From Aureobasidium sp. EXF-3400 (lineage: Eukaryota; Ascomycota; Dothideomycetes; Dothideales; Saccotheciaceae): a stretch of 43,052 nt of DNA. The DNA lies in NCBI GenBank assembly GCA_024195585.1, contig SWBL01000391.1:1-43052 (forward strand), read 5' to 3'. Below the pieces are notes generated by a model that saw nothing but the letters and a program-made list of their open reading frames with translations, did not search any database and had not been told where the DNA came from. Below are positions 1 to 9,909 of this stretch, piece after piece; position 1 is the first letter of the stretch; each line of letters opens with the position of its first letter. The translations under genes were made by a program, and so were the position numbers.

Positions 1-119
1 ATTGCGTCGGATTGCCTGAGAAGACCGAGGAATTGCCTTGGGATTGATAAGCAATACCAATAGGTATTGGCAATAGGTATTGACTTTTGACCACACTGGC
101 GCAACCACAGGCCTTTTTC

Positions 120-686
120 ATGACACAAGAGTTACCTCAGTTTGCACCAACGGCCACTGTGCCTGAGAAACTCTACTCTGTGATTTACGAAACTTGTCGC
201 AAGATCACAAACGGAACTGGGATGGCCACTTTCATTCTGAAAGCGAATAAATACTCTACGCCTGACATCAATATGGCGTACGTGATCACTGGGTATTCTG
301 ACGATCCACTTGATCTCGTTGATGGCGTGCATGCATCAGACGCGATGCCTATCGAGCTTTATCAGGAAGGACACGACCTAGCTCCCTCTCGCTGCACAAT
401 GACTATGTCAGGGCAGGCAGGTGTTGCACCTTACTTTGTCAAAGGGCAGATGAGTGCTCGCATTGCTAAAACGTTGACTGAAAACGAGCTTTTCATCTCG
501 ACTGACAGCTCATTCGGTGGCGATGATATACGTAGGTTACATCCAGAGTACCTCAGGGTTTTCGTGACCTTAGATGTGTTGGTCGAGCCTAAAGACATCC
601 AGGTCATCCTTTCCTGGGATAGGTATGCGCAATCACAGGCACGTCGAACAGGTCATCCCTGTATGCTTCTGGGCTGCATCTCCTAG
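120..686 (+). CDS. Hypothetical protein, 188 residues, unrecognised
   Basis: An open frame of 188 codons from the ATG at 120 to TAG at 684-686. The frame stays open slightly upstream to a TTG at 87, but 120 is the first ATG. I recognise no family. The protein is mostly soluble-looking, without a signal peptide or membrane segment. A possible donor (GTATGC) lies near 622, in the last tenth, so the true C-terminus may be spliced differently. An earlier exon could lie left of the window. The length of the uninterrupted frame and its even amino-acid composition are the only support for coding. Confidence 0.4.
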   Translation: MTQELPQFAPTATVPEKLYSVIYETCRKITNGTGMATFILKANKYSTPDINMAYVITGYSDDPLDLVDGVHASDAMPIELYQEGHDLAPSRCTMTMSGQAGVAPYFVKGQMSARIAKTLTENELFISTDSSFGGDDIRRLHPEYLRVFVTLDVLVEPKDIQVILSWDRYAQSQARRTGHPCMLLGCIS

Positions 687-1352
687 CTCCGCGTATAGAT
701 TGCGGATCAGTGACATATGGTACTGCTTTCCTGGCGTCGGAAGACCTGGATACGTCTGCGACGTCACTGCAGAACCTGCAAATGCAACGGCTACATTCTC
801 TCAACCTGGCCAAGATCTGTCCACGACCTTTGGCATTAAGAACACATTCAGCCCTTGTGTGTAATGATTCCACGGATTGTTCTAGGTAAGTAATGTGTTG
901 TCATCAAGTACACCAATCGCAGGCAACATCGGTGCCAAATTCAGAGAGAGGGAACAGTTTTAGAGCAGAGGTCGATTCCGGCGGCACAGACGTTTCGCAA
1001 ACCGAGTACCTGCTTGATCAGGTAGCAAATGTAGATTCAGCAGGATGAACCAAGAACTTCTTCTTGCAATGGACTGACTTACAAGTTAGCAGTGTAAGAG
1101 CCAGAAGTTCGTCTTGAGGTTTTTAGCAAGTTCAATATAGCTCCAAAGCTCGCCGTGAGGATTCGATGCGGGTTCGTGGACAATCATGAGGCGTCCCGGA
1201 TTTTAAATGTTTGCAATGGTCCACGAAGGATGAAACGAAGAGTCTTACAAGCAGGAAGAGAAACAAATCTTACGATAATCGAAATGACATCTGCTGACTA
1301 CCCTCTGTGACATCCATCCAAGCTTCCTCAACTTTGTACTCGCTTCCCTCCA
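687..1352. other. Gene-less stretch
   Basis: About 670 bp between the end of the first frame and the stop codon of the minus-strand gene at 1353. I see no long frame, no RNA gene and no repeat. A short match to a tRNA T-loop near 970 has no matching stem. Confidence 0.5.
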
Positions 1353-2141
1353 TCAGTTACCAAAGTCACCTGATGAAACCTTTACCCCGTTGTCGATGCT
1401 CTGATTGTGATCATCAGTCCAGAGTCCAATGGTGTCCAGTATGACATTGGCTGTTGGGATATGTGCTCCCTCAAAGTCGAGTTTGACGTACTTGCCGACT
1501 GAATCGCGATCGACAAGTTGTCCAGGCGTCCAGTCACCGGTAGAGACGTAGTAAGTCATCTTGGGGTACAGAATGCTATTCAAAGATGGCTCTGCAACAT
1601 AGGATGCGATGGGAATCACATGCCCAGCACGATCAGGGTCAGTGACTCCGACACCGATGTAGTTTTTGTCTTTGGAGCCAGATGTCAGAAACGGCATATC
1701 CACATATTAGCGACCAAATGCTTTCTCACCGGTATTGGTCGGGATGGTCTCATCCGTGATGAATTGGAACCCGCCTTCGTTCTTGGCTTTTTTAGTGGCA
1801 ACTGCGTCATCATTCCACTTATTGGCGCCAGTCTTGTCAGTGATAGCGACTACCGACCCCTCTGGACCAAGCTTGACCTGTCTATAGCTGCTTGTAGAGA
1901 TACGAGTGGCACTACCTGCTGTGGCTTTGTTGCCAAAGATAGCAAAGAAAGTGTTGTCGATCTGGAACTGGATGGTACTGGAACCATCACTGGCCGCTTG
2001 CGTTTTATCCGTGACCTTGAAGACGTTACTGAAGATGGTTCCTGAAGGTCCGTTGTCCGTCAGGGGCACCTCCTGGAACAAGAAGAACTTGGTGTCTTTG
2101 AACTTGTTGGTGACATTAATCTCACAAGTGACTGAGGGCAT
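1353..2141 (-). CDS. Hypothetical fungal protein, two exons, 242 residues
   Basis: Exons are 1730-2141 and 1353-1669, joined across a 60-nt intron at 1670-1729 (donor GTGAGA, branch GCTAAT, acceptor AAAG). Because 60 is divisible by three, the frame is the same on both sides, and a TAA at 1707-1709 would stop translation if the intron were kept. That TAA is part of the branch-site sequence. The start at 2141 (MPSVTCEINV) precedes a beta-rich, Ser/Thr/Asp-rich protein with no signal peptide and no membrane segment; it looks like a small cytosolic beta-sandwich. I do not recognise the family. The alternative reading is one reading frame broken by a nonsense mutation, but the complete set of splice signals makes an intron more likely. 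Confidence 0.7.
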
Positions 2142-3597
2142 CGTGATGGTCTGAGGTGGTAGTAAGAGGTACGAGTGGGTGAATGATTGGAGATGAGTGT
2201 ATGTGGTTGAATTAAGGTTTCCAGGTGCCTTTATATGTTGCTGCTTCCATTTTGCAAGACTCTTCACACACATAAGGTCTGACTTCTTTCTGACATAGGT
2301 TCCCTTCTCCTGTACGGTGTTGTCTTTCGCTAATCCACAGCTGGAGCGAGTCACAGCTGAAGAAAGAGCGCATTGGTCGAGGCAGGGCTAATCTGTTCAA
2401 GTGGTGGGCTCGGATGATTACTAGCACCTGCATTTGGAGCTGATGAAAACACAAGCGATGTTGCTACATGTGGCTCGATCTTGAACTTGTTATTGAGTCC
2501 CAGGCTGATGATACATTCTGTGGTGAAAATGTTCATTCTCGACATGGGCAAAGGATTGAGGTACAAGTTAGGATTCTGTACCTTAGTATTTTCGTCTTGA
2601 TATTGGTATTCGACCCTTTCGGCAGCAAGTAAGCTCGCTTACAAGTTACTACGTGTGGTCACTACGTGCGAAGTGTAGCCTGTGGCTCGCCCCGCATCGT
2701 TCACCAGTCGTCAGCCAGCCACATCCTTGCCGAATCTTCCCCTCAAATGCTTACCTGCGTCGAAAACACGTCCTGGGTATGGTCCTGCACAGACTGGATG
2801 CAAGCTAGATTTGCTGCAGCTGGTTGTGGTTCATCAGCCGAGCCGCAGGGCTGCCGTTGGTTGGCGGGTGGTCATGCGGCAGTGTCTTACTGTCTCGAGA
2901 TCTGCCGAATGACAGCTCACTATGAGGTGTTTCGGTATTGCGTCCATGAAAAAGGGAGTATGGAATGAGCCTGAAGATGACTGGACAATTCAAGTGAGAT
3001 CAATGAGACTCCAGCTGAATGGGCTTGCCAGAAACCCAAGCTTACTCTTAAGCGAGCTCAGCTGGACAGTCATAATCGACGTAGAGTGTGGTGTGACTGC
3101 CTGATTACCTTGGAGACTTCGCCAAATGTCCTTGACGAATGGTGTGAGTGGCCATCTTGCTGTGCGCAGACAAGACAGTGCAATCTGACCGTGAGCTTTG
3201 TGTAACCCTTTTCCCTCTCAGAAAATCTACCTGGATACAGTCGGTATGGGCTTTGGGACTGCCACCTGCAGAATCAACTCGTGCTCCTGCAGATATCGCG
3301 AGGAGTGCTACGGACCTGCTGGGTTTTACTCCACTGGTCTACTGCAGACATCTTCGTCGACACTAACAGCTTCGTTTGAGGTCTAGCGCGCCATTGTCTT
3401 GAACAGCCATCTGGTATGGATCGATAAACACGTGTCGCATGGAGAGAGTGTATCTGGTCCCCTTTGTTCATTCTTGTCTCGGGGTCTGTCAACTATTGAT
3501 TAAGAGGGCTAGTGCAGAACACAAAAATTATTCAGGAACAACAGGCCGTTTTCCTCAAGGACTAACACCATCTGACAACATATGAAACAAGATCAAC
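2142..3597. other. Gene-less stretch
   Basis: About 1.45 kb. Several overlapping frames of 60-100 codons occur on both strands (for example 2666-2968 + and 3198-3386 +, the latter with six cysteines), but none has a signal peptide, good splice partners or recognisable sequence. The promoter of the minus-strand gene at 1353-2141 must lie at its left end. Confidence 0.4.
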
Positions 3598-4883
3598 TCA
3601 TCGCTTGATCTCCTCCTCAGGCAGGAACAGCGCCTGTGGAGCTCCTCCGTCGACAGATTGATCGTTGTAGTAGAGACCCGGCTGTAGACTCTCGTCCGAA
3701 GATTCAGTTTTCTCCACCAGCTCAGATATGCTATTTTGACTGTCCACTACTCTTTCAATCACATCTGAACGCAGTCTCACAGACAGGGCTTTGCTTTTCG
3801 CCTTGAGTCTTGCTTCGACCTTGGCAGCGTCAAATTGATCAGGCTGGCGCCGAAACTCGTTCAAAAGTTCTGCAAGGCGTTGCGGCATGAGCAACTTGAG
3901 AATCCAAACCCTGTTTGCGAGACCTGGGTCATTATGCTTGAGGAATTTGTCGAATTCGTCGTCCGTCTTGTCCAGATAGCCTTTGTTGACTCTGCTCTGG
4001 AACAGCTCAGCTATAAGAGGGAAACCAAAACTGGTGAAAGTGCTGTTGGCATCGTCAACCAGGCTGGAATAGCTTTGACCTTCGCCATACCACTGGATGA
4101 TCAGATTATTCGGGTTGTTGGGATCCCAAATGATCCGCCAGGTAAGCTTTCCACATAGCCCATGTGCTCCAGATGTTCCAGCCTCCCAGCTCTGTTCCTT
4201 CACCCCGCCAACGTGGGTGCTCACTCCGTGGCCTCTGAGAAGAATGATATCGACGCCGCCAAGGACCGCACCGTACTCAGTCAAGAACGACTTTGATTCC
4301 CGCGCCTCCTTGTGTTCCTTGCGGATGCGCGTCAGATTGTTGAACTCGTAGGTGATCCTCTGATCGGACGTGAGTCCGAGAAGATCGCTTATAGTGGACT
4401 GTTTCACGAAGGTGGTCCCGGTCGGAAAACAGGCCATCAGATGAATCAATGCTCGAGGATCGTCAATAAGCTCTTTTGCAATGCCTGGCTTCAACGGCAG
4501 ATTTACAGTGAGGTGGTAAGTGTGGCCGACTGCATACAGGGATTCCAGGTCAGCACGCGTCACGAATTTCGAGTTTTAGCATTGGAGATGGACTTACGCT
4601 TGCTGGTTGAGTCGAATGTGCCGAAAGTCCCTGCGAGATCTTTCTGCTTCAATTGCATCTGTCCAGACTTTACAGCGCTAATCCCAGCGAGGAATGTGTT
4701 CTCTAGGGCTTTGGAGTCGTATAATCGAAGATATCCATTGAAGGCACGTTGAGCCGGTGCTTGACCGTATGGCCAGACAAACGCGAGGCTGTCGTGGAGC
4801 TTTGCTTGTTGATTTTTGAGGACAACCTTATCTATCCAATCCCCAGAAGTGCGAATGCCTCTCGAAATCAATGCAAAAGACAT
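3598..4883 (-). CDS. Hypothetical protein, two exons, 405 residues
   Basis: Exons are 4598-4883 and 3598-4529. The 68-nt intron (4530-4597) has a perfect GTAAGT donor, a GCTGAC branch site and a TATGCAG acceptor, and joins the two frames in phase; total coding length is 1218 nt. The protein starts MSFALISRGI and is mixed alpha/beta, with no signal peptide or membrane helices. Residues about 105-265 look like a folded domain (segments such as HTYHLTVNLPL and WRIIWDPNN), followed by a Lys/Glu-rich, probably helical C-terminal third. I do not recognise a family or an active site. The clean intron and long frames make it a real gene; its function is unknown. Confidence 0.75.
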
Positions 4884-6227
4884 AGTAGAGAGTCAATCTG
4901 AACTGGACTAACAGAAGAAATCTTGAAGATTGGAGGACATTGAGGTTTGTCTGGATCACATTTATATTGACACCATCCAGTGGAACCCAATTCGCCGAGA
5001 TGAAACATAGTTGCGGAGTCCTATGAATACCTCTCTACAGGACAAAGTCTTGGGATTTAGTGTATGAAATGCGGCATTGATCGGAAGCGACCCAATCAGA
5101 GGTTGATCTATGCTGAGACAGGGTTGTGCTCGAGAAGACGCGCGTTTGAACGATCAGGAGCTGTTTACCTTGCAGCCCAACTTTGGGCAAAGTCAGCTGT
5201 GGCTCAAGGTGAAGATCGTCAAGTCGGTATTCGAGTGTTCAGCTGAGAGTACTTGAAACGTGGCCAGGAAGTGCACCAGTGGAGGCACAGATCGACCCAC
5301 TGCAAGGGCGTATTGGTCCTGATGGTCGAGTTGGATCAGTCCGCTAGTGCGGTTTGCCTATTTTAGCTCCAGCTGGTGTTCGGCTAGAAAACAATGCTGG
5401 CGATATTGCTGCGTGATCAACAAGTGACCACCGCCACAAACCAGATATGTGTGAAGAACGAGGAAACGGAACAGGTCATTCAGCTCAGGCTAGTCTCAAC
5501 TGAAGCTGTCAAGGTGTTCAGGTTTCAGATCAGCCAGTGAAACCAAGAGTTGCAAAGTTGTCTCATCCTGACACGCGAGTGTAAGTAGAGCAGTGGACCT
5601 ACAAGCGAGCTCGTGAATACAAACATGCCGTCCATGTTCTGAGCTGAAAGCGGTTCAATTCAGCGAATCGGAAAGCTGTCAAAGAGGTTGCAAGCGTTGA
5701 ACTTCAGCTAAGGGAGAAACCAGATAGCTGATAATCTAACAACCCTTTTCCGCTTTGGGTATTGGGAACTACAATCTTGAGGTACAAACTGCGTGTAAGC
5801 CTGACGTAGTTAAGATAAACTTTACAGACAGCTCTGAACGGTCGCCGGCAGTAGCTGCCGCCCGTAGCTACCTTTTACCTTGCAATCACAGCCTATCAGT
5901 GCTGCCGGATGTGGTGGATGGTGATGGCCGTGAGACAGATGTTGGCCAACTGGAAGCTCGAAATCTGTGTTGATGCGAGATGATAGAAACGTCCGCTTCA
6001 TGCAAATTTCCCAGTAAGATCGTGAAATTTACAAGATCTGCATTTGCGACACGCGTGAGTTCGTGTTGGGTGAAGGAGATAGATTAATATATAGAGATCA
6101 TCGTGGTATCATCGGGACTTATGGACAACATATGTATGTCTAGTGGGCGATATATACGCGAAGGTCTGGAGGTCAATGTCTTGCACTTGAGGCAAGACTC
6201 CAGTATACAGGTTTTGAACTTGGCGAC
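4884..6227. other. Gene-less stretch
   Basis: About 1.34 kb between the start of the minus-strand gene ending at 4883 and the stop of the histidine kinase gene at 6228. Only short frames (60-75 codons) without recognisable content. The left end should hold the promoter of the gene at 3598-4883. Confidence 0.45.
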
Positions 6228-9200
6228 CTACAAATCCATTTGCTGAATTTTCTCGAGGACTTGGGCTACCGTAAAGGGCTTGGGCAAAAAGCCGTCCTGA
6301 GAAGGATTGTAAGCATACCGAGTGTAGAAACAAAAGCTTGAAGTACTTACAGCTCCCGCCGAGCAGGCGACTTCAATCTGCTCGGGTCGCGCATTCGCTG
6401 AAGTGACGATAATGGGCATATGTTCTGTGAGCGAGCCTTGCACTTCGAACTCGCGTATCTGCTTTGTGCATTCGATGCCGTTGAGCACAGGCATCTCCCA
6501 ATCCATCAGGATGACATCCAGCTTCTTGCCAGGCCGCTGTCCTTCCCGCCAGTATCTCGTCGTTCTGAGATAATTTAGAGCTTCCAGGCCGTGCTCGGCG
6601 ATGAATACCTGATGTCCTTTCGCTCGAAGCTGCTTGCTTAGAACTCTGGCGTTGATCTTGTTGTCCTCGACAAGGAGGATTTCAAGGGTTCTGTTACGTC
6701 TTTCCAAGACTTGGGTTTCCACGGATTCAGAGATTCTCCTCATGGTTCTATCGTCCTCATCGGTTGCTGCTGTGTTTTTCACCTTGATGTAGAAACCGAA
6801 CGTACCTTTCAAAACAGTTAGCGCGCCGATTGAATTGCGAATTGGGATCTTACTTACTTCCTTCTTCTGGTTTGCTATACAAGCCAATGCGACCGCTTTG
6901 TAATTCGACCAACTGCATCGAGATATGCAGCCCCAAACCCGAGCCGCCATAGGTGGCACTGGTCGTTGAGTTTGCTTGGCTGAATCTGCCAAACAGCCTT
7001 GACATTTCCTCTTCTGAAAGACCTTTACCAGTATCTTGGACCTGGAAAGTGAGATAGGTATTGCTGACGCCATCCAAGGATGGTGTTGAAGATTCCTTTG
7101 GATGCCAATGCAGCTCGGACATATGACCTGGAGGGGAGACATTGCTGGATCCGATAATGACTCTGATCTGACGTTCCGGTCTGCCTTTGGTGAACTTGAT
7201 GGCATTACTGACCAGATTGATCAAGACTTGGCGAATCCTAGAAGCATCGCACAGTGCCCAGCTGATGGCATAGGAGCGATGAACTTCCAAGTCAAGTTTG
7301 ATGTCGGCATTTGCAGCTTCCGCTTGAAACATGCGGACGACTTGCCTGCCAACCATTTCGGGTTGGCACACAGCTGAGGTCAATGACATTAGGGATGAGC
7401 TCAACTTCGAAACCACAAGAATATCGTCGGCGATCGTTTTTTGATGAGCGCTACAGAATGCTATAGTCTTGGCATTCTCCCGAATGGGGTCGAAAAGCTC
7501 TCGGAAACCATCGTGCTTGCGAAAAATCTTGTCTTCCTCGATCAGACGAACGATATCGTCGGCACACTGCATTGTTGCGCCTAGCGGGTTACGCATTTCA
7601 TGGCTCGTCATGTCGATGAAACGCTCGAGGTGTTTCTTTGATTCGAGAGCAGCCTCTGTCGAGTCTTTTTGCAGTTGTAGAGCCCACATTGTGTGCCTGA
7701 TGTCAGCCAGCGATCCGATGACGCCTTGAATCTTGCCATCTTCGATGTCTGGAACGATAGAATTTAGTACCCAGTAAGGTTGTTCTGTTGAGGAGCCTGG
7801 AGGCGTCCACTTTCGTTTCAAGCGAACGCTAATGCTGACATTGGTACGTAGAGATTTGCCACTCCTCGATGGCGTCAGTGATCTTCTCTTGATCCTCTTC
7901 CAACACAAAGGTTTCAAGACCGAAAGCTTGGCCGTCTCCAGTCTCAGGAGTGTCGTCGACAATTTCATGGTACTTGGGGTTGGCATACGAAAGAATTCCA
8001 GCAGCTGACGAGGAATAAATGCCGACATTGGTGATCTCTGCTACCTTGCGGATGAACTGTTCTCGTTGGGTGAGTTTCTTGATCAGGACTCTCTCGCGCT
8101 CTTCGGCTTGTTCACGGTTGATGCTTGAGATGACGACGGAAGTGACGGTCCGCCAGACGTCGTTAACCATCTGTTTCAGATCCTCGTCATAAGGCCTCCG
8201 GGGGGTTAAGCCCATGACGATGAAGCCAGCGATGAGGCCATTTGTAAGTATAGGCATGACAACGACATGTGATGATGGTTCTGGCCAGCCTCGCCATGCT
8301 ACGTCCTGTCGGAACTGGTTCATGGCTTGGCCTGAGTTGTCAAGCAAGACAGGATGACCGAGGGCGTTGCTGGACCTGAAAGCAGGGGCAAGAGGATGAG
8401 CTGAACTATCGAGGTCGATTGTGCGGAGCGTTTGCTCGTGCGTGTCTTCGATGCCTAAGGAACCCTTGAGCTGCAAGGTACATCGATCTGATCGCTGGGT
8501 TGGCAGCACATCGGCAGAGTAGACGAGAAGCATTGTCACATCCCTCTCGAAAGATTGACAACTCTGGACAATATGATTCCAGACAGACATGCTGGCGAAG
8601 TCAGGAGCGGCGGCAATCTGATGGATCAGGCGAGAATAACGGTGCATGAGGACGTTGTTCGTGATCTCGTAGCCTGAATTGTACAGACCCTGGAAGACTC
8701 CATCGCAGTCGACGATAGGTGAGAAGATACCATCGTACCAAGCTTCCTCGAGGAAACCGCTCTCTTTGTGCACCTCCATCTCGAACTCAGGCATATGAAA
8801 TGCGACTTGTGTATCATGGACTTGTTGCATCATGATTTTGAGGAAGGGCCAGGTGGCTGGCATGGCTGCTGCTGCAGTGGAGCCCATCATGGCAGGATGG
8901 CGAGAATGGGCCATGATAGAAAATGGTTCGTTGTAGATTGCGATACGGGTCTGGCCCCAATACAGGTTGGCAGGTCGAGGATCTTTCAGCATTTTGAGGA
9001 CCATCAGCTGCAAAACCAATGGCCACGAGCTCATAGGACCGAGCGCCGTCTTCTCCAAGCGCGTGTTGATGAGGAAGCGGTTGTGCTCGCTGTCGGGTAT
9101 CTGCTTTGTCCAGTCGGTCGTATCACCGTCCTCTTTCTGTCTCTGTCTTTTGCCGCCATGTCGGGTATCAGGGAGGGTCGATGGCGCGGGATTTGAGGTG

Positions 9201-9601
9201 GGAGATGGGCACTCGGATGACCGAGACGGTGCTTTGTCATTGTCGTTATCGTTGTCTTTGTCGTTGTCTGTGGTGCTGTCGATATCGGTGCGGGCGGCCG
9301 TCAGCTTCCACCGGCGCGAGTCGAGGTCAAATCTGACGCCGGTCGTGACTTCCCCTTCTGTGGCAGCCTCGCTCGTCGCACCTTCTCTGATTGCATCGCC
9401 ATTTGTCTTGTCGGGCGTATCGTTGTTCGCGTGATGCGAGACTGGGATGAACAGACTCGTCTTCGCTGTCGTCGATGCGCTCGGGCCGGCGATGCGGATC
9501 CCGACAAAGTCAAACGCGCGAGTGACGGCAGACAGCTCTTCTGCATTCAGGTCGGGCAGCGCGCTTGCGACGAGGAGAGCCACATTGTTCTTGCTGTCCA
9601 T
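6228..9601 (-). CDS. Hybrid histidine kinase (PAS-GAF-PAS-HisKA-HATPase-REC), with a frameshift
   Basis: A fungal two-component sensor kinase. Exons are 6858-9601, 6351-6805 and 6228-6296, with introns of 52 nt (GTAAGT, CTAAC branch) and 54 nt (GTAAGT, CTCAG acceptor). Near residue 187 the LGPMSSWP motif opens a PAS-like sensor region, followed by a GAF-like segment and a second PAS domain (about 515-640). The phospho-acceptor His lies in SHEMRNP (about residue 667). The ATP-binding domain has its N box (LINLVSNAIKF), DTGKGL, FGRFSQA and GGSGLGL. The receiver has LLVEDN, the phospho-Asp in LMDWEMP (about 1016) and the Lys in LPKPF. The N-terminus is disordered with an Asp/Asn/Lys repeat. Near 7852-7862 the frame breaks inside the second PAS domain: one base too many. 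Without it, length is 1088 residues. This may be a sequencing error or a damaged gene. The start at 9601 (MDSKNN) is the first good ATG; a donor-like GTGAGT at 9643 could mark a 5' UTR intron. Confidence 0.88.
9225..9276. repeat. Trinucleotide-like simple repeat inside the histidine kinase gene
   Basis: A run of imperfect TCGTTGTC/TTGTCG units on the plus strand encodes an Asp/Asn/Lys-alternating stretch (DNDKDNDNDNDK) in the disordered N-terminal part of the kinase. Such tracts vary in length between strains by slippage. Confidence 0.6.
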
Positions 9602-9909
9602 CGTGTGATGGAGCGCAAACGTCGATGCTTCCAGCCAACTCACCTTCGCCTTTGCTGTTTCGTCCTTCCTGTCCCCTTTGATTCAACAAGCCGTCTAGAC
9701 GCATCCATGGACCCGCCAAATCAGCAGCCGACACATCACCATGATGCGCCTTTCTTGGCACTTGCGAACAACCAAAACCTGCTGCCCGGACTTTGACTCC
9801 GTAGACTTCTCCCTCTTGCACCATGTTCACAATTTTGGGATATACTATCGCAATTCCATCGTTCGAGAGTGTCTAGATAGCGCCTCATATTTGAGGCAAC
9901 AGCTCCACA
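9602..9909. promoter_or_regulatory. Divergent intergenic region between the histidine kinase and the M3 peptidase pseudogene
   Basis: About 310 bp between the start codons of two genes that point away from each other, so it should contain both promoters. I see no clear motif beyond pyrimidine-rich patches, and a donor-like GTGAGT on the minus strand (9643) that may belong to a 5' UTR intron of the kinase. Confidence 0.4.

Noticed and set aside
960..985. T-loop-like GGTCGATTCC suggesting a tRNA
   Set aside because: No pairing stem and no anticodon arm upstream.
1707..1709. TAA as a nonsense mutation or readthrough codon in the gene at 1353-2141
   Set aside because: It lies in the branch site of a fully formed 60-nt intron, which explains it better.
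3198..3386. Cys-rich 62-codon frame as a possible small secreted protein
   Set aside because: No signal peptide and no supporting splice or context evidence.
7829..7862. 34-nt intron to repair the kinase frame
   Set aside because: Shorter than any other intron here and it would remove the conserved lead-in to VRLKRKW.
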